The notes: generated from the sequence alone by a model not told the origin. Numbered from the stretch's first letter, positions 1 through 8,219 are shown. The stretch is 64,000 nucleotides of DNA from Serratia nevei (GCF_037948395.1 NZ_CP149940.1:3162001-3226000), one strand, 5' to 3'. Translations and numbers: made by a program.

Positions 1-121
1 CGATCGGGTCCAGCGGCTGATTACGTTGGACTTTATGCAAATCGTCCGCGATTTGGCGCCCGATGGGCTTAACCAACTGGAGACCATTCTCGGTCGCCCC
101 GACCACGAGGAGAACAGCTAG
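1..121 (+). CDS. tssA: TssA-like T6SS protein, C-terminal end only
   Basis: The frame beginning at base 2 is open from the window edge to a TAG at 119-121 and encodes 39 residues. The stretch LDFMQIVRDLAPDGLNQLE resembles the conserved C-terminal end of ImpA/TssA-type T6SS proteins, which cap the baseplate or tail during sheath assembly. It lies directly upstream of tssB on the same strand, which fits. Only the tail is visible, so the TssA class and full domain content cannot be judged. Confidence 0.6.
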   Translation, partial: DRVQRLITLDFMQIVRDLAPDGLNQLETILGRPDHEENS

Positions 122-242
122 CCGCCGACCTTTGTTCTCTTGACGCATCCGATACCGTCTGCCCCGGCGCAGACCCGAATCAGAACCTGACTCTCCCAGC
201 CGGACGAGGCGCGTTCCCAATCGCCATTAGATGGAGTAAATC

Positions 243-779
243 ATGTCAAACTCGAAATCCCGCAGCGGGCAGAAATTCATCGCCCGCAACCGCGCGCCGC
301 GCGTACAGATTGAATACGATGTCGAAATTTATGGCGCAGAGCGCAAAATCCAGCTGCCGTTCGTGATGGGCGTGATGGCGGATCTGGTGGGGAAAGCGGT
401 CGATCCGCAAGCCAGCGTGGAAGAACGCAAGTTCATGGAGATCGACGTCGACAACTTCGACGAGCGCATGAAATCGCTGAAGCCGCGCGTCGCTTATCAG
501 GTCGATAACACCCTGACCGGCGAAGGCAAGCTGAACATCGATCTGACCTTCGAAAGCATGGAAGACTTCTCCCCTGCCGCTATCGCCCGCAAGGTCGACT
601 CGCTGGGCAATCTGCTGGACGCCCGCACCCAGCTTTCCAACCTGCTGTCTTATATGGACGGTAAGAACGGCGCCGAAGAGCTGATCTCCAAGATCCTGCA
701 AAACCCGGCGCTGCTGCAATCCCTGACCGACGCGCCGAAGCCGGCGGTTAACGACGACAACAACGAGCGTGAGGATTAA
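243..779 (+). CDS. tssB: T6SS contractile sheath small subunit TssB
   Basis: This 178-residue protein is the small sheath subunit (VipA/HsiB family), which pairs with TssC to build the cytoplasmic contractile sheath. The N-terminal part has the family stretch VQIEYDVEIYGAERKIQLPF, followed by PFVMGVMADLVG and the LTFESMEDFSP segment typical of TssB. Length matches the family. The stop codon is 3 bases from the tssC start, so the two are translated as a couplet. About 120 bases separate it from the TssA-like gene; a possible -35-like TTGACG lies there, but no convincing promoter. Confidence 0.97.
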   Translation: MSNSKSRSGQKFIARNRAPRVQIEYDVEIYGAERKIQLPFVMGVMADLVGKAVDPQASVEERKFMEIDVDNFDERMKSLKPRVAYQVDNTLTGEGKLNIDLTFESMEDFSPAAIARKVDSLGNLLDARTQLSNLLSYMDGKNGAEELISKILQNPALLQSLTDAPKPAVNDDNNERED

Positions 780-782
780 TCG

Positions 783-2288
783 ATGAGCAACTCGCCTCAG
801 CAACAAAATGCGTTGCAGACCACCGAGACTTTTTCCAGCGATGAATTCAGCGCGCTGCTGAACAAAGAGTTCCGGCCGAAGACCGATCAGGCCAAAGAAG
901 CGGTCGAGAACGCGGTGAAAACCCTGGCGCAACAGGCGCTGGAAAACACCGTCACCGTTTCTTCCGACGCCTACCGCACCATCCAGGCGCTGATCGCGGA
1001 AATCGACGAAAAGCTGTCGCAGCAGATCAACCAGATCATTCACCACGACGACTTCCAGAAGCTGGAAGGCGCCTGGCACGGCCTGCATTATCTGGTCAAC
1101 AACTCCGAAACCGACGAGATGCTGAAGATCCGCTTTATGAGCATTTCCAAACAGGAGCTGGGCCGCACGCTGAAGCGCTATAAAGGCGTGGGCTGGGACC
1201 AGAGCCCGATCTTCAAGAAAGTCTACGAAGAAGAGTATGGCCAGTTCGGCGGCGAGCCGTTCGGCTGCCTGGTGGGCGACTACTACTTCGATCACAGCCC
1301 GCAGGACGTGGAGCTGCTGGGCGAAATGGCCAAGATCGGCGCCGCCTCGCATTGCCCGTTCATCGCCGGCACCGCGCCGAGCGTGATGCAGATGGAGTCC
1401 TGGCAGGAGCTGTCCAACCCGCGCGATCTGACCAAGATTTTCCAGAACACCGAGTACGCCGCCTGGCGCAGCCTGCGCGAGTCGGAAGACGCGCGCTACC
1501 TGGGCCTGGTGATGCCGCGTTTCCTGGCGCGCCTGCCCTACGGCATCCGCACCAACCCGGTGGACGAGTTTGACTTTGAAGAAGAAACCGACGGCGCGAC
1601 CCACGGCAATTACACCTGGACCAACGCCGCCTACGCCATGGCCGCCAACATCAACCGTTCGTTCAAAGAGTTCGGCTGGTGCACCGCCATTCGCGGGGTG
1701 GAATCCGGCGGCGCGGTGGAAAACCTGCCGTGCCACACCTTCCCGAGCGACGACGGCGGCGTGGACATGAAGTGCCCGACCGAGATCGCCATCAGCGATC
1801 GACGCGAAGCCGAGCTGGCCAAAAACGGCTTTATGCCGCTGGTGCACCGCAAAAACTCCGACTTCGCCGCCTTTATCGGCGCGCAGTCGCTGCAGAAGCC
1901 GGCGGAATACTACGATGCCGACGCCTCCGCCAACGCCCAGCTTTCCGCGCGCCTGCCGTACTTGTTCGCCTGCTGCCGCTTCGCGCACTACCTGAAGTGC
2001 ATCGTGCGCGACAAAATTGGCTCCTTCCGCGAGCGCGACGACATGGAACGCTGGCTGAACGACTGGATCATGAACTACGTGGACGGCGATCCGGCCAACT
2101 CCTCGCAGGAAACCAAGTCGCGCAAACCGCTGGCTGCGGCGGAAGTGCAGGTGGAAGAGATCGAAGACAACCCGGGCTATTACAGCGCCAAGTTCTTCCT
2201 GCGCCCGCACTACCAGCTGGAAGGCCTGACCGTCTCCCTGCGCCTGGTGTCGAAGCTGCCTTCGCTGAAGCAAAACGACGCGTCCTGA
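783..2288 (+). CDS. tssC: T6SS contractile sheath large subunit TssC
   Basis: This 501-residue protein is the large sheath subunit (VipB/HsiC family). Family landmarks include FQKLEGAWHGLHYLV near residue 90, the central FGCLVGDYYFDH block, CPFIAGTAPSVM, MPRFLARLPYG and the C-terminal FLRPHYQLEGLTVSLRLVS strand that joins neighbouring sheath subunits. It overlaps no other gene and follows tssB by 3 bases. A hairpin with 7-bp arms (2301-2307 and 2314-2320) without a T-run follows the stop and may separate sheath expression from the effector block. Confidence 0.98.
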   Translation: MSNSPQQQNALQTTETFSSDEFSALLNKEFRPKTDQAKEAVENAVKTLAQQALENTVTVSSDAYRTIQALIAEIDEKLSQQINQIIHHDDFQKLEGAWHGLHYLVNNSETDEMLKIRFMSISKQELGRTLKRYKGVGWDQSPIFKKVYEEEYGQFGGEPFGCLVGDYYFDHSPQDVELLGEMAKIGAASHCPFIAGTAPSVMQMESWQELSNPRDLTKIFQNTEYAAWRSLRESEDARYLGLVMPRFLARLPYGIRTNPVDEFDFEEETDGATHGNYTWTNAAYAMAANINRSFKEFGWCTAIRGVESGGAVENLPCHTFPSDDGGVDMKCPTEIAISDRREAELAKNGFMPLVHRKNSDFAAFIGAQSLQKPAEYYDADASANAQLSARLPYLFACCRFAHYLKCIVRDKIGSFRERDDMERWLNDWIMNYVDGDPANSSQETKSRKPLAAAEVQVEEIEDNPGYYSAKFFLRPHYQLEGLTVSLRLVSKLPSLKQNDAS

Positions 2289-2300
2289 TGGACTGAAGTC

Positions 2301-2320
2301 AGGCCGCGATAGTGCGGCCT
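2301..2320 (+). other. intercistronic hairpin after tssC
   Basis: Arms AGGCCGC and GCGGCCT with a 6-base loop sit 12 bases after the tssC stop. There is no T-tract, so it looks more like an mRNA-stability or partial-attenuation element than a terminator. Confidence 0.4.
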
Positions 2321-2355
2321 GGCTGATACATCAACCTCATCACAGGGAAAGAAAG

Positions 2356-2739
2356 ATGAAGACAAAACGGTTTTATCTGGCATCGCTGTTGGCTGTCGTC
2401 TGCTCGCTCTCCGCCGCGCCGCCAGCTTTCGCAGAGCAGGCATCGATAGCGCATTTGACGTCCGATGATGTCAATCTGCCAGGCAGCGACTTTTTCCGTT
2501 TCTATCGCAGTGCAGATAAACAGGAAAAAGAGAAAGCGCGGATTTATTTGCTGGGCGTGCTGGACGCGACGGAAGGAAAAAGCTGGTGCCAATACAGCCA
2601 GCTACAAACTGTCACTCTGCAGGAGTTTGTGTTCGAATTCTTTAATAAACTTCCCGCTGCGCGCCTACACGAAAGGGCTGCCCCCCTGATTGAAGAGGCT
2701 CTGGCGACTCGCTTCCCCTGCAAAGGAGGCAAAGCATGA
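2356..2739 (+). CDS. Rap1a/Tai-type T6SS immunity protein, periplasmic
   Basis: This 127-residue protein has a clear signal peptide ending near AFA-EQ (residues 1-26). The mature part fits the Rap1a/Tai immunity family: an [10 protein letters not shown] core helix, a conserved WCQ, and a FPC close to the C-terminus, giving two cysteines that could form a disulfide. The gene overlaps ssp1 by four bases (ATGA), so it is co-translated with the effector. S. marcescens has more than one resistance (Rap) protein around Ssp1. I infer this is the upstream one but cannot assign the published letter from sequence alone. It differs clearly from the Tai4-type proteins downstream. Confidence 0.75.
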   Translation: MKTKRFYLASLLAVVCSLSAAPPAFAEQASIAHLTSDDVNLPGSDFFRFYRSADKQEKEKARIYLLGVLDATEGKSWCQYSQLQTVTLQEFVFEFFNKLPAARLHERAAPLIEEALATRFPCKGGKA

Positions 2740-3227
2740 AACCTTTATATCGTCAGCTAAAAAGCAGCCATTACTCCTCTGATTACTCTAGCCCGGGATA
2801 TTTGGCAGCAGAAGCCGTTTACGCCGAGATTGGTTATGAGCTTGATACGCTTCTAAAGCAAAACCCTGGTTATGCCAATACCTGTGCCGTCCGCATGAGC
2901 CTGGCGCTGTTGAAAGCCGGCATCAGCTTCAAAGGCCGTCTGCCAATCAAAAAAGGCGCCTATAAGGGTAAAACGATTGAGCCTGGAGCCAAACTGCTGG
3001 CCGATCAGTTGCATCGCTCCAGTAGTTTTGGCAAAGCCAACATTTTCTTTAATGCTCCAGATGCAGAGAAGGGTATCGGCAATAAAAAAGGCGTCGTGTT
3101 CTTCAATAAAATAACCAACTATGATGGCGGACACATTGATCTTATCGAACCAGAAAACTCGCTATTGACCTGCCATTCCCATTGCTATTTTAACTGCAAA
3201 GAAGTCTGGTTTTGGGAATTAAGCTAG
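2736..3227 (+). CDS. ssp1: T6SS peptidoglycan amidase effector Ssp1 (Tae4)
   Basis: This 163-residue effector belongs to the Tae4 family of NlpC/P60-like DL-endopeptidases that cut peptidoglycan peptides in rival cells. The catalytic cysteine is Cys50 in [11 protein letters not shown] and the histidine is His133 in DGGHIDL, the positions reported for S. marcescens Ssp1. Extra cysteines in [12 protein letters not shown] near the C-terminus may form a disulfide. There is no signal peptide, as expected for a T6SS cargo. The gene is AT-richer than the structural genes and is bracketed by immunity genes. Confidence 0.9.
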   Translation: MKPLYRQLKSSHYSSDYSSPGYLAAEAVYAEIGYELDTLLKQNPGYANTCAVRMSLALLKAGISFKGRLPIKKGAYKGKTIEPGAKLLADQLHRSSSFGKANIFFNAPDAEKGIGNKKGVVFFNKITNYDGGHIDLIEPENSLLTCHSHCYFNCKEVWFWELS

Positions 3228-3253
3228 TGTTCCATCGGCTGACCAGTAAAAGC

Positions 3254-3682
3254 ATGAGGTTTGGTTTAACTGCATGCTTGCTTATCGCCTCATTAAGGTT
3301 GCAAGCAGCGCCGAATCAGGATCCTGTGGCATTTATCAAACAGATGCCTTATCACCAGGTCGTAAAAGAACTGGCATTGTCTCGCTGCCTGGCACAGGTC
3401 TCCGATTCGGATAAGGCATTCTCTCTTGATGCAGCCAGAATGGCGAATGCGATGAGAGAATGGATGCCATTCGACATCGAATCAGGTGATGAGAAAATCA
3501 ATGTTCTCATCGGAAAATATAAATCCAGAATCAATGAGTTTCACAGTGAAACTAAAGACAAGAGTCAAGGCGTCACCTTGAACTGTCTGCGGTTGTACCA
3601 TAGTTCTGAATTGGACAAGCTTTCCCGACAGCTCATTGCAGGCAATCCAGATCGCACGTGGAATCAAGATAACGCGAAATAA
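3254..3682 (+). CDS. Tai4-type periplasmic immunity protein for Ssp1
   Basis: This protein of about 142 residues begins at an ATG giving a signal peptide (MRFGLTACLLIASLRLQAA). The frame is open farther upstream, with a TTG at 3212 inside the end of ssp1, but only the ATG puts the signal peptide at the N-terminus. The mature part has the Tai4 pattern: KELALSRCLAQ, an AARMANAMREW helix and TLNCLRLYHSSELD, with one cysteine in each half. By position it neutralises Ssp1 in the periplasm of the producer. This is probably Rap1a of the literature; the name is inference. Confidence 0.78.
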   Translation: MRFGLTACLLIASLRLQAAPNQDPVAFIKQMPYHQVVKELALSRCLAQVSDSDKAFSLDAARMANAMREWMPFDIESGDEKINVLIGKYKSRINEFHSETKDKSQGVTLNCLRLYHSSELDKLSRQLIAGNPDRTWNQDNAK

Positions 3683-3777
3683 TTAAGCATTGAGCCATTA
3701 GCACTTAATAGTGGCTCGGTAACCCGTACCGATAGTTTTCGGTATTTAAGAAGGTGCATGGCACAAGGATATAAATT

Positions 3778-3791
3778 GGTAATGCATTACC
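3778..3791. promoter_or_regulatory. perfect palindrome upstream of hcp
   Basis: GGTAATGCATTACC is a perfect 14-base palindrome, 87 bases before the hcp start, in a 195-base gene-free stretch (3683-3877). It could be an operator or part of a leader structure. No good sigma-54 promoter is visible here. Confidence 0.35.
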
Positions 3792-3877
3792 ACACTTGCA
3801 ATTCCTGCTGCTATTACCTGAGTTTTTCAACGTAACGTTAATACTACTGTTAACCCTTAATAAAGAGTGAAGAAACT

Positions 3878-4360
3878 ATGGCTATTGATATGTTCCTGAA
3901 AGTTGAAGGTGCCAGCGGCGAATCCAAAGATTCGAATCACAAAGGCTGGACCGACATTACTTCTTTCTCCTGGGGCGCTTCTCAACCGGGCAATATGGGC
4001 GTTGGCGGCGGCGGTGGCGCCGGCAAAGTGTGCTTCAACGATCTGCACGTCAACGCGCTGATCGACAAGTCAACCCCGGCCTTGCTGAAACACTGCTCAA
4101 GCGGCAAACACCTGACCAAGATTGAGCTGTCGGTTTGTAAGGCGGGTGGTAGCCAGGTTGAATACGCAAAAATCACCCTGGAAGACGTGCTGGTCACCGC
4201 CGTGCAGTACACCGGCGCAGGCGGCGAAGATACCGTGGGCGTCACCTACTCCTTCCAGGCGGCGAAAGTGAAACAGCAATACTGGGAGCAGAGCGACAAA
4301 GGCGGCAAAGGCGCCGAAAGCAGCGCAGGTTGGAACATCAAAGAAAACCGCGAAGCTTAA
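3878..4360 (+). CDS. hcp: T6SS tube protein Hcp (TssD)
   Basis: This 160-residue protein forms the hexameric rings of the inner tube, which also carry small effectors such as Ssp1 and Ssp2. The N-terminus MAIDMFLKVEGASGESKD and the glycine run in GNMGVGGGGGAGK are typical of enterobacterial Hcp. It has its own long leader and a good ribosome site (AAAGAGTGAAGAAACT), and is GC-rich unlike its neighbours. It is followed by a perfect GC-rich hairpin that could protect its 3' end, consistent with the high expression Hcp needs. Confidence 0.97.
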   Translation: MAIDMFLKVEGASGESKDSNHKGWTDITSFSWGASQPGNMGVGGGGGAGKVCFNDLHVNALIDKSTPALLKHCSSGKHLTKIELSVCKAGGSQVEYAKITLEDVLVTAVQYTGAGGEDTVGVTYSFQAAKVKQQYWEQSDKGGKGAESSAGWNIKENREA

Positions 4361-4365
4361 TCTGC

Positions 4366-4395
4366 ATGCCCCCCCGGTTACGGCCGGGGGGGCAT
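4366..4395 (+). other. strong hairpin between hcp and ssp2
   Basis: A perfect 12-bp stem (ATGCCCCCCCGG pairing with CCGGGGGGGCAT) with a 6-base loop begins 5 bases after the hcp stop. No T-run follows, so it is probably a 3' stabiliser or attenuator rather than a full terminator. Confidence 0.6.
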
Positions 4396-4420
4396 AACAT
4401 GGATACAATGGAGAGTCAGG

Positions 4421-4906
4421 ATGAAAAAACCTCTATTTGGGCCCGCATGGATTCGTTTTTCTGAAGTCAATATCAATGTAAAAAAAGTGGGTGCATTGAT
4501 TGGTGGAAAAGTAGAAAGCAATATTGAAAACGGTATTTTTGAAAATGCTTGTCCTATACGAATGAGCTATGTACTCAACTATACAGGCATACCAATTCCC
4601 TCTAACTCCGGTTATGCGACCGTGTCTGGTAAAGATAAAAAATGGTATCTTTATCGTGTTAACGATATGATTCTCTTTTTAGAAAAGAACTTCGGCAAGC
4701 CTGATATCACGGTGAAATCCCCTACCCCAGCTAAATTTTCAGGTAAAAAAGGGATAATGGTTATACAAGGAAATGGCTGGCGAAATGCCAGAGGACATGT
4801 CACATTATGGAACGGTGACATTTGCTCTGACTCTTGTCATTTCATGGGGGATCCTGAGAATGGTTCTTTTGTTCCTGAAGTCGCATCACTTTGGATATTA
4901 AAATGA
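4421..4906 (+). CDS. ssp2: T6SS peptidoglycan amidase effector Ssp2 (Tae4)
   Basis: This 161-residue protein is a second Tae4-family DL-endopeptidase. The catalytic cysteine is Cys44 in ENACPIRMSYVLN and the histidine is His126 in NARGHVTLWNG; a CSDSC pair near residues 135-139 can form a disulfide. It is only distantly similar to Ssp1, with a shared fold pattern and active site. The gene is AT-rich compared with hcp just upstream. Its stop overlaps the start of the immunity gene (ATGA), coupling toxin and antidote translation. Confidence 0.9.
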   Translation: MKKPLFGPAWIRFSEVNINVKKVGALIGGKVESNIENGIFENACPIRMSYVLNYTGIPIPSNSGYATVSGKDKKWYLYRVNDMILFLEKNFGKPDITVKSPTPAKFSGKKGIMVIQGNGWRNARGHVTLWNGDICSDSCHFMGDPENGSFVPEVASLWILK

Positions 4907-5262
4907 AGACTACCCACATCGCCCTTGCTCTTCTTCTCGTTTCTCCTATGCTGCTGGCGGAAGATATAAAAATAGAAAACTTACCTCAAAGCGAAATTTA
5001 TGAAAATTGGCTGATTAGCCGCTGCATTGGGAAGTCTACTGACTCAGAAAAAACCAAGCAAGATGCTTTCCGTTCCGCTTCCGCCTATTTAGAATTCAGC
5101 AAACTCCCCATGGATGCATTCGAACAAGGCGAAAAACTGGCTGAACAGTACGCAAATAAAAATAGTCAAGGCTCAGTTAAAGGAAGTTATCATACTTTAG
5201 ATTGCCTTTCGCTTCAGAGTTCCAGTGAGGCTAAAGCCATCTTCAAACGTTACTCTAATTAA
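4903..5262 (+). CDS. rap2a: Tai4-type immunity protein for Ssp2
   Basis: This 119-residue protein starts at the ATG overlapping the ssp2 stop. It has a signal peptide (MKTTHIALALLLVSPMLLA) and a Tai4-type mature domain: ENWLISRCIGKSTDSEKTK, DAFRSASAYLEFSKLPMDAF and HTLDCLSLQSS. Two conserved cysteines are present. It should bind Ssp2 in the periplasm and protect the producer. Overlap and adjacency to ssp2 make the pairing likely; the name follows the S. marcescens Ssp2-Rap2a pair. Confidence 0.8.
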   Translation: MKTTHIALALLLVSPMLLAEDIKIENLPQSEIYENWLISRCIGKSTDSEKTKQDAFRSASAYLEFSKLPMDAFEQGEKLAEQYANKNSQGSVKGSYHTLDCLSLQSSSEAKAIFKRYSN

Positions 5263-5414
5263 TATTGTAGGTTGCAACTTTATAAAACCATCAACTTAAG
5301 CAAATTAGAGTTTTATTAATTATTTTCACTGGGTATTAGCCATCAAGCATTGAGATACTCATGCGTTGGTTATCTATTACTCTGCACAAACCATACGGAT
5401 TTTGGAGTGTTGAG

Positions 5415-5873
5415 ATGAAAAGAATCCTTATCTCCTTTTTTTGTCTATATGCCACTTGCGCTATAGCGCAGAAAAATCAAGAAGAGTCGATTGAAAAGTG
5501 GCCGCCGCAAGCAGCATACAGAAGCTATTTGCAAAACTACAAGGATATTGCTCTAACCTACTGCATTTCCGTCGCTTATAAGACATCACCAGAAGCCAGC
5601 AAAGATGCAATTGCCTCATCGAATGGAATCGATGCTTGGTCATACTATGCAATTCGTGATGAAGAATCCCCTATCATTGCACTGACAAAGCAGTACTTGC
5701 AAAAGAATTACAATGCTAAGGACGGAAAAAGCCGCTTAGACTTAATGAAGTGCATGGATATGTACCATAGTGAAGATCTTGACAAACTTGCGAAAGACTA
5801 TGTACAGCGCCCTAATGATAATTGGGTGAAAGACAATCCGGTTAGAGTGAATGAAAAACCGTCTCGGAAATAA
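5415..5873 (+). CDS. Tai4-like orphan immunity protein
   Basis: This protein of about 152 residues starts at the ATG giving a signal peptide (MKRILISFFCLYATCAIA). The frame is open upstream to 5361, but that start would bury the signal. The mature domain is Tai4-like: NYKDIALTYCISVAYKTSP, AIASSNGIDAWSYYAI, and DLMKCMDMYHSEDLDKLAKDY, with the two family cysteines. No effector gene lies beside it. It may protect against Tae4 variants of other strains. It is AT-rich and sits 152 bases after the Ssp2 immunity gene. Confidence 0.75.
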   Translation: MKRILISFFCLYATCAIAQKNQEESIEKWPPQAAYRSYLQNYKDIALTYCISVAYKTSPEASKDAIASSNGIDAWSYYAIRDEESPIIALTKQYLQKNYNAKDGKSRLDLMKCMDMYHSEDLDKLAKDYVQRPNDNWVKDNPVRVNEKPSRK

Positions 5874-5876
5874 CCA

Positions 5877-6239
5877 GTGAAAAGAATCTTACTGGCTGTG
5901 GCCATAGCCGTAACGTTGAACGCTAATGCAGCAACAAAAATTGACTATTCCCCTGCCGAGTACCTCAAAAACTACGCGCTTAGCGTTTGTATCGCCGAGG
6001 GGTACTCAGCAAAAGAAGTCAAAAACGATGCCGCCGCTGCCGCCAGGGGTTACATGGAGTTCGGCGATTATTCTCTGGAAGCGCATACCGCTGTCAGGGC
6101 GCTGGCAAAAGAATTTCTGGCAAAGCACTATGACAGCATGTCTGGGGAGCCGATGACGATGGCAAAGTGCATCGATCTTGTACATAGCCAAGCGTTGCAA
6201 GCCATCATCAAGAAGTACCAAGGGAAAGACGACAACTGA
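5877..6239 (+). CDS. Tai4-like orphan immunity protein, second copy
   Basis: This 120-residue protein starts with GTG three bases after the preceding stop. It has a signal peptide (MKRILLAVAIAVTLNANA) and a textbook Tai4 domain: LKNYALSVCIAEGYSAKEVK, AAAAARGYMEFGDYSLEAHT and MAKCIDLVHSQALQ. It resembles Tai4 proteins of other enterobacteria more than the neighbouring Rap proteins do. No adjacent effector is present, so its target is not deducible here; cross-protection against foreign Tae4 is the simplest idea. Confidence 0.8.
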   Translation: MKRILLAVAIAVTLNANAATKIDYSPAEYLKNYALSVCIAEGYSAKEVKNDAAAAARGYMEFGDYSLEAHTAVRALAKEFLAKHYDSMSGEPMTMAKCIDLVHSQALQAIIKKYQGKDDN

Positions 6240-6378
6240 TATCAGAATTAGTTATGAGAGAGCCGTTACCCTTGAGATGTTCAACGGAATTTCATTTCAC
6301 CTTCTTATTCCATAATTATTTCAATTAATAACAAAAGCATTTCGTAAAATTAAGACTACAACAAGCCTTAGTGAACGA

Positions 6379-6430
6379 GTTAAGAAACAACTTAACGGCT
6401 TGCCAAAATATCCGCCAATTTTGGCAAGCC
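6379..6430 (+). other. two tandem stem-loops in the fha leader
   Basis: GTTAAG (6379-6384) pairs with CTTAAC (6391-6396). Immediately after, a perfect 13-bp stem has arms GGCTTGCCAAAAT (6397-6409) and ATTTTGGCAAGCC (6418-6430). No T-run follows. They lie 53 bases before fha and could attenuate read-through from the immunity genes or act as an operator. Confidence 0.5.
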
Positions 6431-6482
6431 AAAGATCGAATCATTAATTATTGCACTACCTCCTAATCAGCAGGAATGCCTT

Positions 6483-8219
6483 ATGCGATTTTCCATTGTA
6501 AAAAATAAAAGCGGCCAGGTTCCGCCGCAGAGCAGTTGCGATTTTCTGCCGCCGGGCGGCACCATCGGCCGCAGCGTGGACAACAACCTGGTGCTGCCGG
6601 ACGAAGAGCGCGCCATTTCCCGCCTGCAGGCGATCGTGCATATTTCCGCTGACGGCGAATGCCGCATCACCAACCGCGGCAACGTTACCCGCGTGCTGCT
6701 GAACGACATTCCGCTGGAACGTGGCCGCCAGGTTGAACTGCAGGACGGCGACATGCTCGGCATCGACGATTACCAGATTGAAGTCAGCGCGCTGCAACAG
6801 CACGCCGCGCCACAGGCTCAACCGGTGGCCAAGGCCGCCGCCGTTGCCGCTGCTGCGGCCCCAACAGCCGCCGCCAAAGAAAAATCCGCCGCGCCAATCC
6901 CCAACGAAATCTGGGACAGCCTGGTGGAAGAATTTACCCCGAATGCGCCGGCCGCCGTCACGCCGCCGCCGGTCGCCAATCCCGGCAACCACCCGCTGCT
7001 GGATACCCCCGCTCGCGAGCTGAACCCGGCCGATCCGCTGGCACAGCTGGCGGGCGATGTCGATCTGCGCCAGCTGCAGCAGCAGCAAACCGATCCGGCG
7101 GCGCTGTTCAACACCGACACCACCTTTGAGCGCGAACACATCCTGGCCGATACCACCCCCAGCGCGCTGCTGGCGGAACAGGCTGCGCCAGCGCGGCCGG
7201 CAACCCCGGCTCAGAATGCGCAGCAACCGGAGCAAGAGCTGGATCCGCTGGCGCTGTTCGGCGGTTCATCCGCTCCCGCGTCGCCCGAGACGCTAAACAG
7301 CAACGATCCGCTGGGGCTGCTGATGGGCGGCGCCGTGCCGCTGGCTCAGCCGGATGAGCCGGTACAGCCGCCCGCGCCGCCGTCTCCGCCTCCGATCGCC
7401 GCACAACCGCAAGCGCCACGCCCAGAGCCGACGCCACCACCCGTGCAGACGCCTGAGCCACAGCCCCAACCCGTGCCGCAGTTCAACCAGCAGGAACCGC
7501 CTGCGCAGCCGCCGCGCCCGCGCCAGGGCAACCGCCTGGGCATCGATCCGGTCGCCTACCAGTCCGCTCAGCGGCAGCACGCCGCCGCGCCGAATGGCGA
7601 CACCTTAGAGGGGCCGCTGCTGACGGCGCTGTTGCAAGGCATCGGCCTCGACGATCTGCAGCCGCAGCCGCACTTCGACGAACGGCAGATCCGCCAGGCC
7701 GGCCGCCTGCTGAGCCTGTTCTCGCAAGGCACCGTCGCCCTGCTTTCATCCCGCTCGATCCTCAAGCGCGGCGTGAAGGCCGAGATGACCATGATCCTCG
7801 ACGAGGCCAACAACCCGTTCAAGCTGCTGCCTTCGGGCAAAACGGTGCTGATGCAGATGTTCGGCAGCCAGATGCCGGGCTTTATGCCGCCGGAGCAGGC
7901 GGTGCGCGATGCGCTGATCGACCTGCAGGCGCACCAGCTGGGGATGATCGCCGGCATCCGCGCCATCATCGCCGCCATGCTGCAGTCGTTCAACCCGGAG
8001 CGCCTCGAAGAGGAAGCGCGCAAGGAAGGCGTGGCGCCGCGTCTGTCGCTGCCCGCCAACCGCAAGGCTGCGCTGTGGGACTACTTCGTGAAGAACTATC
8101 AGCAAACCTCCGGCGAGATCGAGGACGATTTCCACACCCTGTTCGGCGAAGCCTTCCTGCACGCCTATGACGTTGAAGTGAATCAATACAAAGACTCACA
8201 GACCAAACCGGACGCGTAA
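6483..8219 (+). CDS. fha: T6SS FHA-domain scaffold Fha (TagH)
   Basis: This 578-residue cytoplasmic protein is the phosphothreonine-sensing target of the PpkA/PppA switch. An N-terminal FHA domain covers about residues 1-105, with GGTIGRSVDNNLVLPDEERAIS and a following NRGN. A long alanine- and proline-rich linker spans about residues 110-350. The C-terminal TagH-type domain (about 380-560) contains LLSLFSQGTVALLSSRS and GSQMPGFMPPEQAVRDA. Its stop overlaps the pppA start (TAATG), matching the known functional link. In S. marcescens phosphorylated Fha activates T6SS firing. Confidence 0.95.
   Translation: MRFSIVKNKSGQVPPQSSCDFLPPGGTIGRSVDNNLVLPDEERAISRLQAIVHISADGECRITNRGNVTRVLLNDIPLERGRQVELQDGDMLGIDDYQIEVSALQQHAAPQAQPVAKAAAVAAAAAPTAAAKEKSAAPIPNEIWDSLVEEFTPNAPAAVTPPPVANPGNHPLLDTPARELNPADPLAQLAGDVDLRQLQQQQTDPAALFNTDTTFEREHILADTTPSALLAEQAAPARPATPAQNAQQPEQELDPLALFGGSSAPASPETLNSNDPLGLLMGGAVPLAQPDEPVQPPAPPSPPPIAAQPQAPRPEPTPPPVQTPEPQPQPVPQFNQQEPPAQPPRPRQGNRLGIDPVAYQSAQRQHAAAPNGDTLEGPLLTALLQGIGLDDLQPQPHFDERQIRQAGRLLSLFSQGTVALLSSRSILKRGVKAEMTMILDEANNPFKLLPSGKTVLMQMFGSQMPGFMPPEQAVRDALIDLQAHQLGMIAGIRAIIAAMLQSFNPERLEEEARKEGVAPRLSLPANRKAALWDYFVKNYQQTSGEIEDDFHTLFGEAFLHAYDVEVNQYKDSQTKPDA

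Noticed and set aside
246..2273. 675-codon open frame antisense to tssB and tssC
   Set aside because: It mirrors the codon structure of the sheath genes on the other strand and has no ribosome site or recognisable domain; tssB and tssC are certain.
3683..3877. sigma-54 promoter before hcp
   Set aside because: A TGGCAC is present, but no TTGC follows at the required spacing, so the -24/-12 pair is not satisfied.
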